From: Bacteroidia bacterium
GTDB taxonomy: Bacteria; Bacteroidota; Bacteroidia; Bacteroidales; Dysgonomonadaceae
Length of the DNA stretch: 9,512 nt
Assembly: GCA_030539475.1 (NCBI GenBank)
Contig: JAUNRY010000068.1
Location: forward strand, 1 to 9,512
Reading direction: 5' to 3'
Of the stretch, positions 1 through 5,904 are shown piece by piece; within the stretch, counting starts at the first letter, position 1, and every line of letters starts with the position of its first letter. Below the pieces are notes generated by a model that searched no databases, was not told the origin of the DNA, and saw only the letters and a list, made by a program, of their open reading frames with translations. The position numbers and the translations under genes are program-made.

Positions 1-49
1 CTCAAAACCAACGAAAAACAAAAAAAATGAAATATTTTTGCATTTCACT

Positions 50-74
50 GTAACTTTTTCAACACTCAACCGTC
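50..74 (+). promoter_or_regulatory. Putative ECF-sigma-type promoter of the sigma operon
   Basis: GTAAC at 50-54 is followed by a 16-base spacer and CGTC at 71-74. This resembles the AAC-type -35 and CGTC-type -10 elements recognised by many ECF sigma factors, with suitable spacing. It lies directly upstream of an ECF sigma gene, so autoregulation is the simplest inference. The expected start point (about 81-84) almost coincides with the ATG at 84. A housekeeping -7-like box TATTTTTG also occurs at 33-40 but has no matching -33 element. Confidence 0.45.
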
Positions 75-83
75 ATACATATA

Positions 84-590
84 ATGAGCCACGATAAATT
101 CCACCGGATCATTCTGCCGCTGAAAGATAAACTCTTCCGGCTCGCGTGGAGCATCGTGAGAAATTCCGCCGAGGCGGAAGATATTGTGCAAGACGTGTTT
201 CTGAAAGTCTGGACAAAAAACGGCGAGTGGAACGAAATAGAAAACTTGGAGGCATATTGCTACCGTTCAATAAAAAATTTGGCATTCGACAGAATTGAGT
301 CGCAATCCGTCAGAAAAACGGAAAGCATTGCTCCCGAACCGGGAGACGGCATTTTTACCGATAACGCGACACCCCTCGCCAAGCTGATTGAAACGGAAAG
401 AAACACATTATTATATACGTGCATTGATGAACTGCCGGAGAATCAAAAAATGGTGTTTCAACTGCGCGAAATTGAAGGAATGAGCTACCGGGAAATTGCG
501 GAAGCATTGAGCATAAACGAAGACTTGGTGAGAGTGAACCTTTTCAGGGCACGAAATAAAATGAAAGAATTATTATTGGGGAAGCAATAA
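84..590 (+). CDS. ECF-family RNA polymerase sigma-70 factor
   Basis: This 168-residue protein is a typical two-domain ECF sigma factor, which directs RNA polymerase to a small set of promoters in response to a signal, usually from the cell envelope. Region 2 spans about residues 8-75 and contains the core-binding helix with EDIVQDVFLKVW (32-43). Region 4 spans about residues 110-165, with the helix-turn-helix segment YREIAEALSINEDLVRVNL (135-153) followed by a FRARNKMKEL tail. Length and architecture match the Bacteroidota ECF groups, and no extra C-terminal domain is present. The ATG at 84 gives the usual short N-terminus before region 2. The stop codon abuts the ATG of the next gene (590/591), so the two are translationally coupled. 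Its regulon is unknown, but the promoter-like site at 50-74 suggests that it transcribes its own operon. Confidence 0.93.
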   Translation: MSHDKFHRIILPLKDKLFRLAWSIVRNSAEAEDIVQDVFLKVWTKNGEWNEIENLEAYCYRSIKNLAFDRIESQSVRKTESIAPEPGDGIFTDNATPLAKLIETERNTLLYTCIDELPENQKMVFQLREIEGMSYREIAEALSINEDLVRVNLFRARNKMKELLLGKQ

Positions 591-1154
591 ATGAACACAG
601 AAAGAATACATAACTTGCTGGAAAAATACTGGAACTGCGAAACCTCTGTGGGGGAAGAGCAGGAGTTGCAGGAGTTTTTCAATTTCGGCCAAGTTCCCGG
701 CAATTTGCAGCCGTATGTTCCCATTTTTGCCTACAAGCAACAGCAGCAAGCCCTTGTGCCGGGCGATGACTTTGACAAAAAACTCGAAGCGTCTTTGCGC
801 AACGCGGAAAAACAACAGAAATACATAACCATAAAAATATTTGAGCCGTTGTTGCGCATCGCCGCATCCATTATTCTTATTGCCGGCATCGGAATATCGG
901 TTTACTTTTTCGCCAAACAAAACAATCAGGTTTTTGCTGAAACGTACAACGACCCCGGCGCCGCGCTCCAAGAGGCAACATCGGCGCTCGAAAAACTGTC
1001 AACAGCCTTGCAATCAACAGAAAAAGCATCGATAAAATCGTTGGAACAACTGGAAAATCTGGATTTAAACTGGTCGGAAATCGACTCGCTGAGCTCCGAA
1101 ATTCCCTTGTACAACCCGGATTTGAACAACACCATTGAGACTGAAAATTTATGA
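591..1154 (+). CDS. Single-pass membrane protein, probable anti-sigma factor
   Basis: This 187-residue protein has one hydrophobic segment at about 87-107 (LLRIAASIILIAGIGISVYF). An N-terminal region of about 85 residues is probably cytoplasmic, and an 80-residue C-terminal part is probably periplasmic. The N-terminal pattern LLEKYWNCETSVGEEQELQEFF (9-30) resembles the start of small membrane proteins that Bacteroidota encode next to ECF sigma factors. The C-terminal part is predicted helical, with an Ala/Leu/Glu-rich stretch at 124-160 that could form a coiled coil. It starts on the base after the sigma stop and overlaps the next gene by four bases (ATGA), so the three genes form one operon. 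The anti-sigma role is inferred from position, topology and resemblance. No canonical zinc-binding anti-sigma motif (HxxxCxxC) is visible, so it could instead be an accessory membrane protein. Confidence 0.7.
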   Translation: MNTERIHNLLEKYWNCETSVGEEQELQEFFNFGQVPGNLQPYVPIFAYKQQQQALVPGDDFDKKLEASLRNAEKQQKYITIKIFEPLLRIAASIILIAGIGISVYFFAKQNNQVFAETYNDPGAALQEATSALEKLSTALQSTEKASIKSLEQLENLDLNWSEIDSLSSEIPLYNPDLNNTIETENL

Positions 1155-1678
1155 AAAGAAGTTTATTAATCGGTTTTATTTTGTTTTTGGCGACATCGGT
1201 TTTCGCGAACGACTTTATCACGAAATTCCTGAGAGAACACGTTGAAGCGGATCGGCCGGTGAGCAACGTGAACATCGGAAAAGCCATGCTCAACAAAATG
1301 GCGTCGAACACCGACGAAGACGAACTGAAAACCACTTTCAGGGAATTGAACAGCATCCGCATAATTACAACCGAAAACAGAGACGATTCAAAATATTATT
1401 TCGAGAAAGCGAAAGAAATGGCATACAGTGAATTTACGGATTACAAGGAAGTGGTGTCGGTGAACGAAAGAATGTCGAAAATAAATATTTTGCTGAAAAA
1501 AATTGACGAAAAAACGCAGGATCTCATCCTCATTGCTTTGGACGACGATAATAAACTAACGATAATTACCGTTTCGGGGAATATAGATTTTAATTCGATA
1601 TCCAAACTCTCCAACTCACTGCGGGAGGCGCAAACGGAACAAACAATTACCGAAGAAGAGAACGAAAAAAACAACTGA
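1151..1678 (+). CDS. Exported DUF4252-like protein
   Basis: This 175-residue protein begins with a signal peptide: a basic start (MKR), a hydrophobic core to about residue 17, and a likely cleavage site after SVFA (residue 19). There is no lipobox cysteine, so it is probably soluble in the periplasm rather than a lipoprotein. The mature part has an alternating pattern ending in LILIALDDDNKLTIITVSG (about 125-143) and a final helix, like the DUF4252 family. Members of that family are often encoded beside ECF sigma genes in Bacteroidota, and their function is unknown to me. The C-terminus (about 157-175) is very rich in Glu, Thr and Asn. It overlaps the preceding gene by four bases, which shows translational coupling. 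A role as a target or sensor of the sigma pathway is only an inference. Confidence 0.72.
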   Translation: MKRSLLIGFILFLATSVFANDFITKFLREHVEADRPVSNVNIGKAMLNKMASNTDEDELKTTFRELNSIRIITTENRDDSKYYFEKAKEMAYSEFTDYKEVVSVNERMSKINILLKKIDEKTQDLILIALDDDNKLTIITVSGNIDFNSISKLSNSLREAQTEQTITEEENEKNN

Positions 1679-1743
1679 CTCCGGACAGGTTAATCCGGAA
1701 CATGCACAAATAACTTTTTTCTTTTTTATATTTAAACGATGAG

Positions 1744-1773
1744 CAGGCGGCCGAACGTGAGTTTAGCCGCCTG
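1744..1773. terminator. Hairpin between convergent genes, possible terminator
   Basis: CAGGCGGC at 1744-1751 pairs perfectly with GCCGCCTG at 1766-1773 across a 14-base loop that contains the queA stop codon. The eight-pair GC-rich stem lies between the convergent DUF4252 gene and queA. Neither side has a proper U-tract: the plus strand continues TTGCTTTTG and the minus strand CTCATCG. It may therefore act as a weak terminator or a protective 3' hairpin. A T-rich stretch at 1715-1727 lies between this hairpin and the upstream gene. Confidence 0.4.
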
Positions 1774-3001
1774 TTGCTTTTGCCCACAACAACGAACTGT
1801 CGCCGTAGCTCAAAAACCGGAAACCGCTTTGCAGCGCGTAATCGTAAATCCGCTTCCAATCTGCGCCTATAAACGCGGCAATGAGCAGCAACAACGTACT
1901 TTGCGGTTGATGAAAATTGGTAATCATGCCTTGCGGATAATGAAATTGGTAACCGGGCACAATAATAATCCGCGTAGCGGTAATTAATTGCTCCGAATTG
2001 TTTCGGCCAAGGTAATCGATAATGGCTTTCAGCGCCAATTGGGGAGACACCTCATTTTCTTCGCCGTAAGGCTCCCATTGCGAAACCAACAACTCTTCCT
2101 GCGGAATCTGCGGATTTTGAAGAATTTTTTTACCTACGTAATACAAACTCTCCACCGTTCGCATCGAAGTGGTTCCCACAACAATTAAATCCTTTTCATT
2201 TTCGTATAAAGCCTGAACGGTTTCTCTCGAAACAGAGATAAACTCCGTGTGCATATCGTGTTCATCAATGGTTTCCGATTTCACGGGCTTAAAAGTCCCC
2301 GCCCCCACGTGCAACGTAACGTTGGCGGTTTTAATCCCTCGTTCGCGAAGCGATTCCATAACTTCTGGCGTGAAATGCAACCCCGCCGTAGGAGCGGCAA
2401 CCGAACCTTCCACCGCAGAATAAACCGTTTGGTAGGTGCTATCATCCGCCGCTTCCGAGGCCCGGTTTAAATACGGCGGAATGGGTAATGTTCCGGCGAC
2501 TTCCAACAGTTCGGAAAAAGTGAAATTCGGGTTATCCCACGAAAATTCAACCACCGTATCGGTTTCGGACTTCGCTGTTTTTTTTGCCGAAAGCAGCGTG
2601 GTTTCTCCGTTAATTTCTACCTGCATTTGCAACACATCGTTTTTCCAGCGCTTGGCATTGCCAATCATGCAAACCCACGAACACGATTCGCGCTGCTGAA
2701 AATTCAGCAAATAATCGCTTGGCGCGCGGGGCGAAAGGCAAAACACTTCGATGGCGGCGCCCGTGATTTTTTCAAAAATCAACCGGGCATGTATCACGCG
2801 CGTATTGTTGAAAACCATCAGGCTGTTTTCAGGAATTTCTTTCGCTATCGCAGAAAAATTCACGGCAGACAGCTGCCTGTTTTTATAGAGAAGCAATTTT
2901 GATGAATCTCGTTTCTCCAACGGATATCTGGCTATTTTTTCGTCCGGAAGCGAATACGTGTAATCGGCAATCTTGATTTTCCCGACATCGGCTTTCTTCA
3001 T
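1763..3001 (-). CDS. queA: S-adenosylmethionine:tRNA ribosyltransferase-isomerase QueA
   Basis: QueA transfers and isomerises the ribosyl part of S-adenosylmethionine onto preQ1-modified tRNA, making epoxyqueuosine at the wobble position of GUN anticodons. The 412-residue product shows the family motifs in order: FNNTRVIHARL (64-74), LPIPPYLNR (172-180), YQTVYSAVEGSVAAPTAGLHFT (190-211), LHVGAGTFKPV (230-240), HDMHTEF (248-254), GTTSMRTVES (276-285), ITNFHQPQSTLL (360-371) and GFRFLSYGD (393-401). It is longer than the roughly 356-residue E. coli enzyme, partly through extra sequence around 285-345, as in other Bacteroidota. I chose the ATG at 3001 because an upstream in-frame ATG at 3094 would run through the promoter at 3052-3082 and add a poorly conserved N-terminus. 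It is a single gene, divergent from the Smr gene. No preQ1 riboswitch is visible in the short leader. Confidence 0.96.
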   Translation of the reverse strand: MKKADVGKIKIADYTYSLPDEKIARYPLEKRDSSKLLLYKNRQLSAVNFSAIAKEIPENSLMVFNNTRVIHARLIFEKITGAAIEVFCLSPRAPSDYLLNFQQRESCSWVCMIGNAKRWKNDVLQMQVEINGETTLLSAKKTAKSETDTVVEFSWDNPNFTFSELLEVAGTLPIPPYLNRASEAADDSTYQTVYSAVEGSVAAPTAGLHFTPEVMESLRERGIKTANVTLHVGAGTFKPVKSETIDEHDMHTEFISVSRETVQALYENEKDLIVVGTTSMRTVESLYYVGKKILQNPQIPQEELLVSQWEPYGEENEVSPQLALKAIIDYLGRNNSEQLITATRIIIVPGYQFHYPQGMITNFHQPQSTLLLLIAAFIGADWKRIYDYALQSGFRFLSYGDSSLLWAKATGG

Positions 3002-3051
3002 TTTTAGGAAAATTAGTCTTTTTTTTATAAGAATTTCTGTAAATAATCCGA

Positions 3052-3082
3052 CAAAATTAGGCAACTTTGCATTTGCATCAAA
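3052..3082 (-). promoter_or_regulatory. Bacteroidota housekeeping promoter of queA
   Basis: On the minus strand TTTG (3082-3079) is followed by exactly 19 bases and then TAATTTTG (3059-3052). This matches the Bacteroidota primary-sigma consensus TTTG-N19-TAnnTTTG at every defined base. Transcription would begin near 3046, giving queA a leader of about 45 bases. Confidence 0.75.
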
Positions 3083-3111
3083 AAAATGAGACAAAGAAAC
3101 AACAGGGTTGA

Positions 3112-4185
3112 ATGAAAAAATTACAAATTGGCGATAAGGTCCGTTTTCTGAGTACCGTGGGAGGCGGACAAGTGAAAGGTTTTTTAAACAAACAATTGGC
3201 CATTGTGGAAGACGAAAACGGATTCGATGTGCCCGTACTCATATCGGAATGCGTGGTAGTGGAATCGGCCGGAAACGAGAAGCTGGGGCAAACCGATACC
3301 GAAATCCCGGAGAAAGAACCGGAGAAGAAGTCAGGGAAAACAAAACCCGATACAACGGTTGTTGAAACCAACTTTCCGTCGGAAACTGCCGAAGGCGAAA
3401 AAATAACCGCCTGCCTGGTGTATTTGCCTACCGACGCAAAAAACATGACGCAGACTTCGTATGAATGCTACTTTGTGAACGACAGCAATTATTACCTGTT
3501 CGCCAATTACATGAGCCGCGAGAATAACTCGTGGAAAAGCCGTTTCAACGGTATTGTGGAGCCAAACACACAGATATTTATTGAAGAGTTCGATAAATCT
3601 CAGCTCAACGATTTGGAGAAAGTTTGCGTGCAATTTCTGTCGTACAAACCCAACAAAACGTTCAGTTTTAAGAATCCGGTTTCGGTGGAATTGCGCATCG
3701 ATACCGTAAAGTTTTACAAGCTGCACAGTTTCACCGAAAACGACTATTTCGACGACAACGCGCTCGTTTATTACATTACCCGAAACGATATTCCCGAACG
3801 CGAGATGCTGGTATCGGCAAGCGATATTCAGCGCGCCATGCACGAAAAATCGGCTTCCGAAAGACGCCCGCGCGTGCAAAAAATAGTGAAGCAAGAGAAG
3901 AATCCGGTTATGGAAGTAGATTTGCACATCAATCAACTGCTCGATAACACGGCGGGAATGGAAAACGCCGAAATACTTGAGTTTCAACTCCGCAAATTTA
4001 ACGAAGTAATGCAGGAAAACCTTAAACGAAAAGGCCAAAAAATAGTCTTTATTCATGGGAAAGGCGACGGCGTGCTCAAAAACACGTTGCTCAAGGAACT
4101 AAAAAACAAGTACAAAAGTTGTTATTATCAGGACGCATCGTTTCGCGAATACGGTTTTGGTGCAACCATGGTAACAATAAGGTGA
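3112..4185 (+). CDS. DUF2027 and Smr domain-containing protein
   Basis: This 357-residue protein joins an N-terminal DUF2027-type region to a C-terminal Smr (small MutS-related) domain. The first 50 residues form a small beta-rich part (KLQIGDKVRFLSTVGGG at 3-19). A charged Glu/Lys/Pro linker follows at about 60-95, then a larger beta-rich domain at about 96-240. The Smr domain occupies about 265-357, with the VDLHI motif at 269-273 (His272), the glycine-rich loop HGKGDG at 315-320, and a closing EYGFGATMVTIR. Smr domains are known as nucleic-acid nucleases or nicking domains in MutS2 and related proteins. The usual LDLHG reads VDLHI here. No MutS ATPase is present, so this is not MutS2 itself. 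Cytoplasmic location is inferred from the lack of a signal peptide. Its substrate is unknown. Confidence 0.88.
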   Translation: MKKLQIGDKVRFLSTVGGGQVKGFLNKQLAIVEDENGFDVPVLISECVVVESAGNEKLGQTDTEIPEKEPEKKSGKTKPDTTVVETNFPSETAEGEKITACLVYLPTDAKNMTQTSYECYFVNDSNYYLFANYMSRENNSWKSRFNGIVEPNTQIFIEEFDKSQLNDLEKVCVQFLSYKPNKTFSFKNPVSVELRIDTVKFYKLHSFTENDYFDDNALVYYITRNDIPEREMLVSASDIQRAMHEKSASERRPRVQKIVKQEKNPVMEVDLHINQLLDNTAGMENAEILEFQLRKFNEVMQENLKRKGQKIVFIHGKGDGVLKNTLLKELKNKYKSCYYQDASFREYGFGATMVTIR

Positions 4186-4248
4186 TTGGCTGTTGGCCGG
4201 GCAATCAAAAAATTGCATGAATTGTCAAAAAACATAAAACATAGAGAA

Positions 4249-4839
4249 ATGAAAAAAACATTTTTACTTTCGCTGCTTATTTTCGCGCTCACAAGTTGCG
4301 ATGTGCTTAATCAAATTGGCGGTGCCATTCAACTATCGCAATGCGAATATAAGTATAACTCCATTACCGATATGCAGTTGGCCGGAATAAATATGGGAAA
4401 CGGTTCATCCATCTCATTGTCTAATTTTGCTTCCATTTCGAGCATTCTGACCGGTGGAAATTTGCAAACCATTCCGTTTAGCATGACGCTGAATATGAAC
4501 GTAACAAACCCCAATCAGGCAGCGGCTTTTCTAAACGCGCTGGAATACGCTGTTGAAATTAACGAAATGGAATTTACAACCGGAAAAATGGATGTTCCTA
4601 TTCGCGTTGAACCGGGGCAGACAGCTGTTTTGCCGCTTTCCATCGGAGTAGATTTAAGAAACCTCATGAACCGTTATTCCCGCGACCGCGTGGCCAAGGA
4701 AATGAGCGGATTTCTGGGCCTGTCGCCCGATCCAACAAAAGTAACCGTGAAACTTTGGCCTAAACTCATGGTTGGCAACACGCCAATCCGCGTTCCGGCA
4801 CCCATACCCGTTGTTTTCAACTTTGGCGGCGATAAGTAG
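4249..4839 (+). CDS. LEA14-like (type 2 LEA) lipoprotein
   Basis: This 196-residue protein starts with a lipoprotein signal peptide: MKK, a hydrophobic core, and the lipobox LTSC with the modified cysteine at residue 17. The residues after the cysteine (DVLNQ) are not the acidic surface-export signal known in Bacteroidota lipoproteins, so a periplasm-facing anchor is more likely. The middle of the protein (about 75-140) has the pattern of a LEA14/WHy beta-sandwich: FSMTLNMNVTNPN (77-89), a YAVEINEMEF strand (100-109) and VPIRVEPGQTAVLPLSI (116-132). The function of such bacterial domains is not known. I chose the ATG at 4249 because an in-frame TTG further upstream (4186) would bury the signal peptide. 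The 63-base gap after the Smr gene has no clear promoter, so readthrough from it is possible. Confidence 0.8.
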   Translation: MKKTFLLSLLIFALTSCDVLNQIGGAIQLSQCEYKYNSITDMQLAGINMGNGSSISLSNFASISSILTGGNLQTIPFSMTLNMNVTNPNQAAAFLNALEYAVEINEMEFTTGKMDVPIRVEPGQTAVLPLSIGVDLRNLMNRYSRDRVAKEMSGFLGLSPDPTKVTVKLWPKLMVGNTPIRVPAPIPVVFNFGGDK

Positions 4840-4858
4840 AGGCGCAACGCCTGCGCCT
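4840..4858 (+). terminator. Terminator-like hairpin after the LEA-like gene, possibly a decayed repeat
   Basis: AGGCGC at 4840-4845 pairs perfectly with GCGCCT at 4853-4858 over a seven-base loop, beginning right after the stop codon. The sequence TAATATTTTT follows, an interrupted T-tract that could allow intrinsic termination. An alternative inner stem GGCG-CAA-CGCC (4841-4851) is also possible. The GTAGAGGCGCAACGCCTGCG portion resembles dispersed GTAGAGnCGC palindromic repeats that I associate with Bacteroidota intergenic DNA. Confidence 0.5.
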
Positions 4859-4882
4859 TAATATTTTTAAGCAACACAATCC

Positions 4883-5362
4883 ATGAGCAAACCCACAAAA
4901 GAGGAACGGCAGGATGCCATTGCGCACATTTTAAGCAAGAACGCCATCGAAAGCCAGGATGAGTTGTTGACGCAACTTTCCGATAAAGGTTTTGAGCTGA
5001 CGCAAGCCACCTTGTCGCGCGACTTTCGGGAAATGAAAGTGGCCAAAACTCCCGATGCCGCAGGCAATTATTTTTACCGGCTGCCATCGGTTCAGCTGCC
5101 GCAACCCAAAGCGGAAAAGTATGGAATGACTTCCACGTTTTCGCGGCACGGAATTATTAACATTGAATTTTCGGGGCAGCTCGCCGTTATTAAAACGCCG
5201 GGAGGATATGCCCGCGGCGTTGCTCAGGATATTGATATCAATAACATTCCCGGCATTATGGCTACCGTTGCGGGAAACGATACGGTGCTGATTGTTCTTC
5301 GCGAAAACAGCAGCAAAACCGATATAATTAATGCCCTAAAACTATTGTTTTCAAGGGAATAA
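4883..5362 (+). CDS. argR: Arginine repressor ArgR
   Basis: ArgR is a hexameric, arginine-responsive DNA-binding regulator of arginine biosynthesis and catabolism. This 159-residue protein has the usual length and two domains. The N-terminal winged helix-turn-helix spans about 5-70, with the signature ELTQATLSRDFREMKVAK (38-55). The C-terminal oligomerisation and ligand domain spans about 82-157, with FSRHGIINIEFSGQLAVIKTPGGYA (86-110) and the motif ATVAGNDTVLIV (127-138). The ligand motif is unusual: most ArgR proteins read GTxxGDDT, but here the first Asp is Asn132 while Asp133 is kept. The ATG at 4883 gives the standard N-terminus. No arginine biosynthetic gene adjoins it, whereas in several Bacteroidota argR heads an arg operon. 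A hairpin precedes it and a terminator follows it, so it is probably a single-gene unit. I see no convincing ARG box in front of it. Confidence 0.93.
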   Translation: MSKPTKEERQDAIAHILSKNAIESQDELLTQLSDKGFELTQATLSRDFREMKVAKTPDAAGNYFYRLPSVQLPQPKAEKYGMTSTFSRHGIINIEFSGQLAVIKTPGGYARGVAQDIDINNIPGIMATVAGNDTVLIVLRENSSKTDIINALKLLFSRE

Positions 5363-5390
5363 ACTCAATAATGATTCTGTAGCAATTCAA

Positions 5391-5413
5391 TCGTAAATCG
5401 TAAATTGCAATTT
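5391..5413. repeat. Short tandem/palindromic AT-rich intergenic repeat
   Basis: The seven-base unit TCGTAAA occurs twice in tandem (5391-5397, 5398-5404) and runs into the perfect 12-base palindrome AAATTGCAATTT (5402-5413). It lies in the 124-base gap between argR and the convergent SH3b gene, before the terminator. It resembles AATCGTAAATCGTAAAT-type intergenic repeats that I recall from Bacteroidales, but copy number cannot be judged from one window. Confidence 0.45.
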
Positions 5414-5425
5414 GTAATTCCATAG

Positions 5426-5461
5426 AAAAAAACCTCCGTTCCTTTACGAAACAGAGGTTTT
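5426..5461 (-). terminator. Intrinsic terminator, mainly for the SH3b/BON unit and partly bidirectional
   Basis: AAAACCTC at 5429-5436 pairs perfectly with GAGGTTTT at 5454-5461. After one C/A mismatch, three further pairs (5438-5440 with 5450-5452) close a nine-base loop. Read on the minus strand, the stem ends in a run of seven T (5432-5426), a good U-tract for transcripts arriving from the SH3b gene. On the plus strand only the four T inside the stem are present, so termination behind argR would be weaker. Confidence 0.8.
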
Positions 5462-5486
5462 ATCGTTGCTTTTTTCAGCATTTCAT

Positions 5487-5897
5487 TTACTGCACCGGCT
5501 CCAGGTACTGCGAATAGCAATAACCTTCTTCGCCGTCGTTATCGCGCACGTACCACCATTGGTCGTTGTATTTGCTAACGAGCGTAATGATATCGCCGTG
5601 AGCAGCTTTTCCCACAACAGGCTGGTCTGTTCCCGGGCCTTTTCGAATGTTGAGGTTACTTTCTCTGGTAACCACTTTCACTTTTCCACCTTCGGTGGTT
5701 TTCACGCTTACGTTGATAATTAAGTCGTTGCTTTTGAAATTTGGATCGATTCTGTCGTAAATCTCCCACATTTTATCTTTCAGGGCGGGTGAAGGAACTT
5801 CGCCGGTTACTCTCAACACTTTACCTTCGTCGCTAACGGTTGCGCCATATTGCTTGGCAAGGTCAACCAACTCTTTGTATTTGTCTGTTAATGCCAT
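5487..5897 (-). CDS. Small SH3b-domain protein with a BON-like N-terminal region
   Basis: This 136-residue protein has two parts. Residues 1-68 form a region of alternating helix and strand (YKELVDLAKQYGATV at 7-21, then KVLRVTGEVPSP at 26-37) that looks BON-like. Residues 73-134 form a bacterial SH3 (SH3b) domain, with SNLNIRKGPGTDQPVVG (80-96), QWWYVRD (113-119) and EEGYCYSQYLE (123-133). SH3b domains usually bind cell-wall components or act as targeting modules outside the cytoplasm. Oddly, there is no signal peptide or membrane segment, so the protein appears cytoplasmic unless exported otherwise. It starts seven bases after the stop of the BON lipoprotein gene, so the two are co-transcribed. 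The layout recalls E. coli Kbp (YgaU), a signal-less BON plus LysM protein, but that is only an analogy. Confidence 0.78.
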   Translation of the reverse strand: MALTDKYKELVDLAKQYGATVSDEGKVLRVTGEVPSPALKDKMWEIYDRIDPNFKSNDLIINVSVKTTEGGKVKVVTRESNLNIRKGPGTDQPVVGKAAHGDIITLVSKYNDQWWYVRDNDGEEGYCYSQYLEPVQ

Positions 5898-5904
5898 AGC
5901 TACG

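Noticed and set aside
877..1362. 161-codon open frame on the minus strand
   Set aside because: It is antisense to the membrane-protein and DUF4252 genes and has no plausible domain or promoter.
3002..3094. N-terminal extension of QueA from the upstream ATG at 3094
   Set aside because: It would run through the consensus promoter at 3052-3082, and QueA proteins start near the chosen ATG.
3331..4056. Long open frame of 241 codons on the minus strand
   Set aside because: It lies wholly antisense to the Smr-domain gene, has no recognisable motif, and looks like a codon-bias shadow.
4183..4205. Imperfect inverted repeat GATTG...CAATC after the Smr gene
   Set aside because: It has only five clean pairs with a mismatch and is followed by A rather than T, so it is not a credible terminator.
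4186..4248. Extension of the LEA-like lipoprotein from a TTG at 4186
   Set aside because: It would place 21 residues before a well-formed lipoprotein signal peptide that starts at the ATG at 4249.
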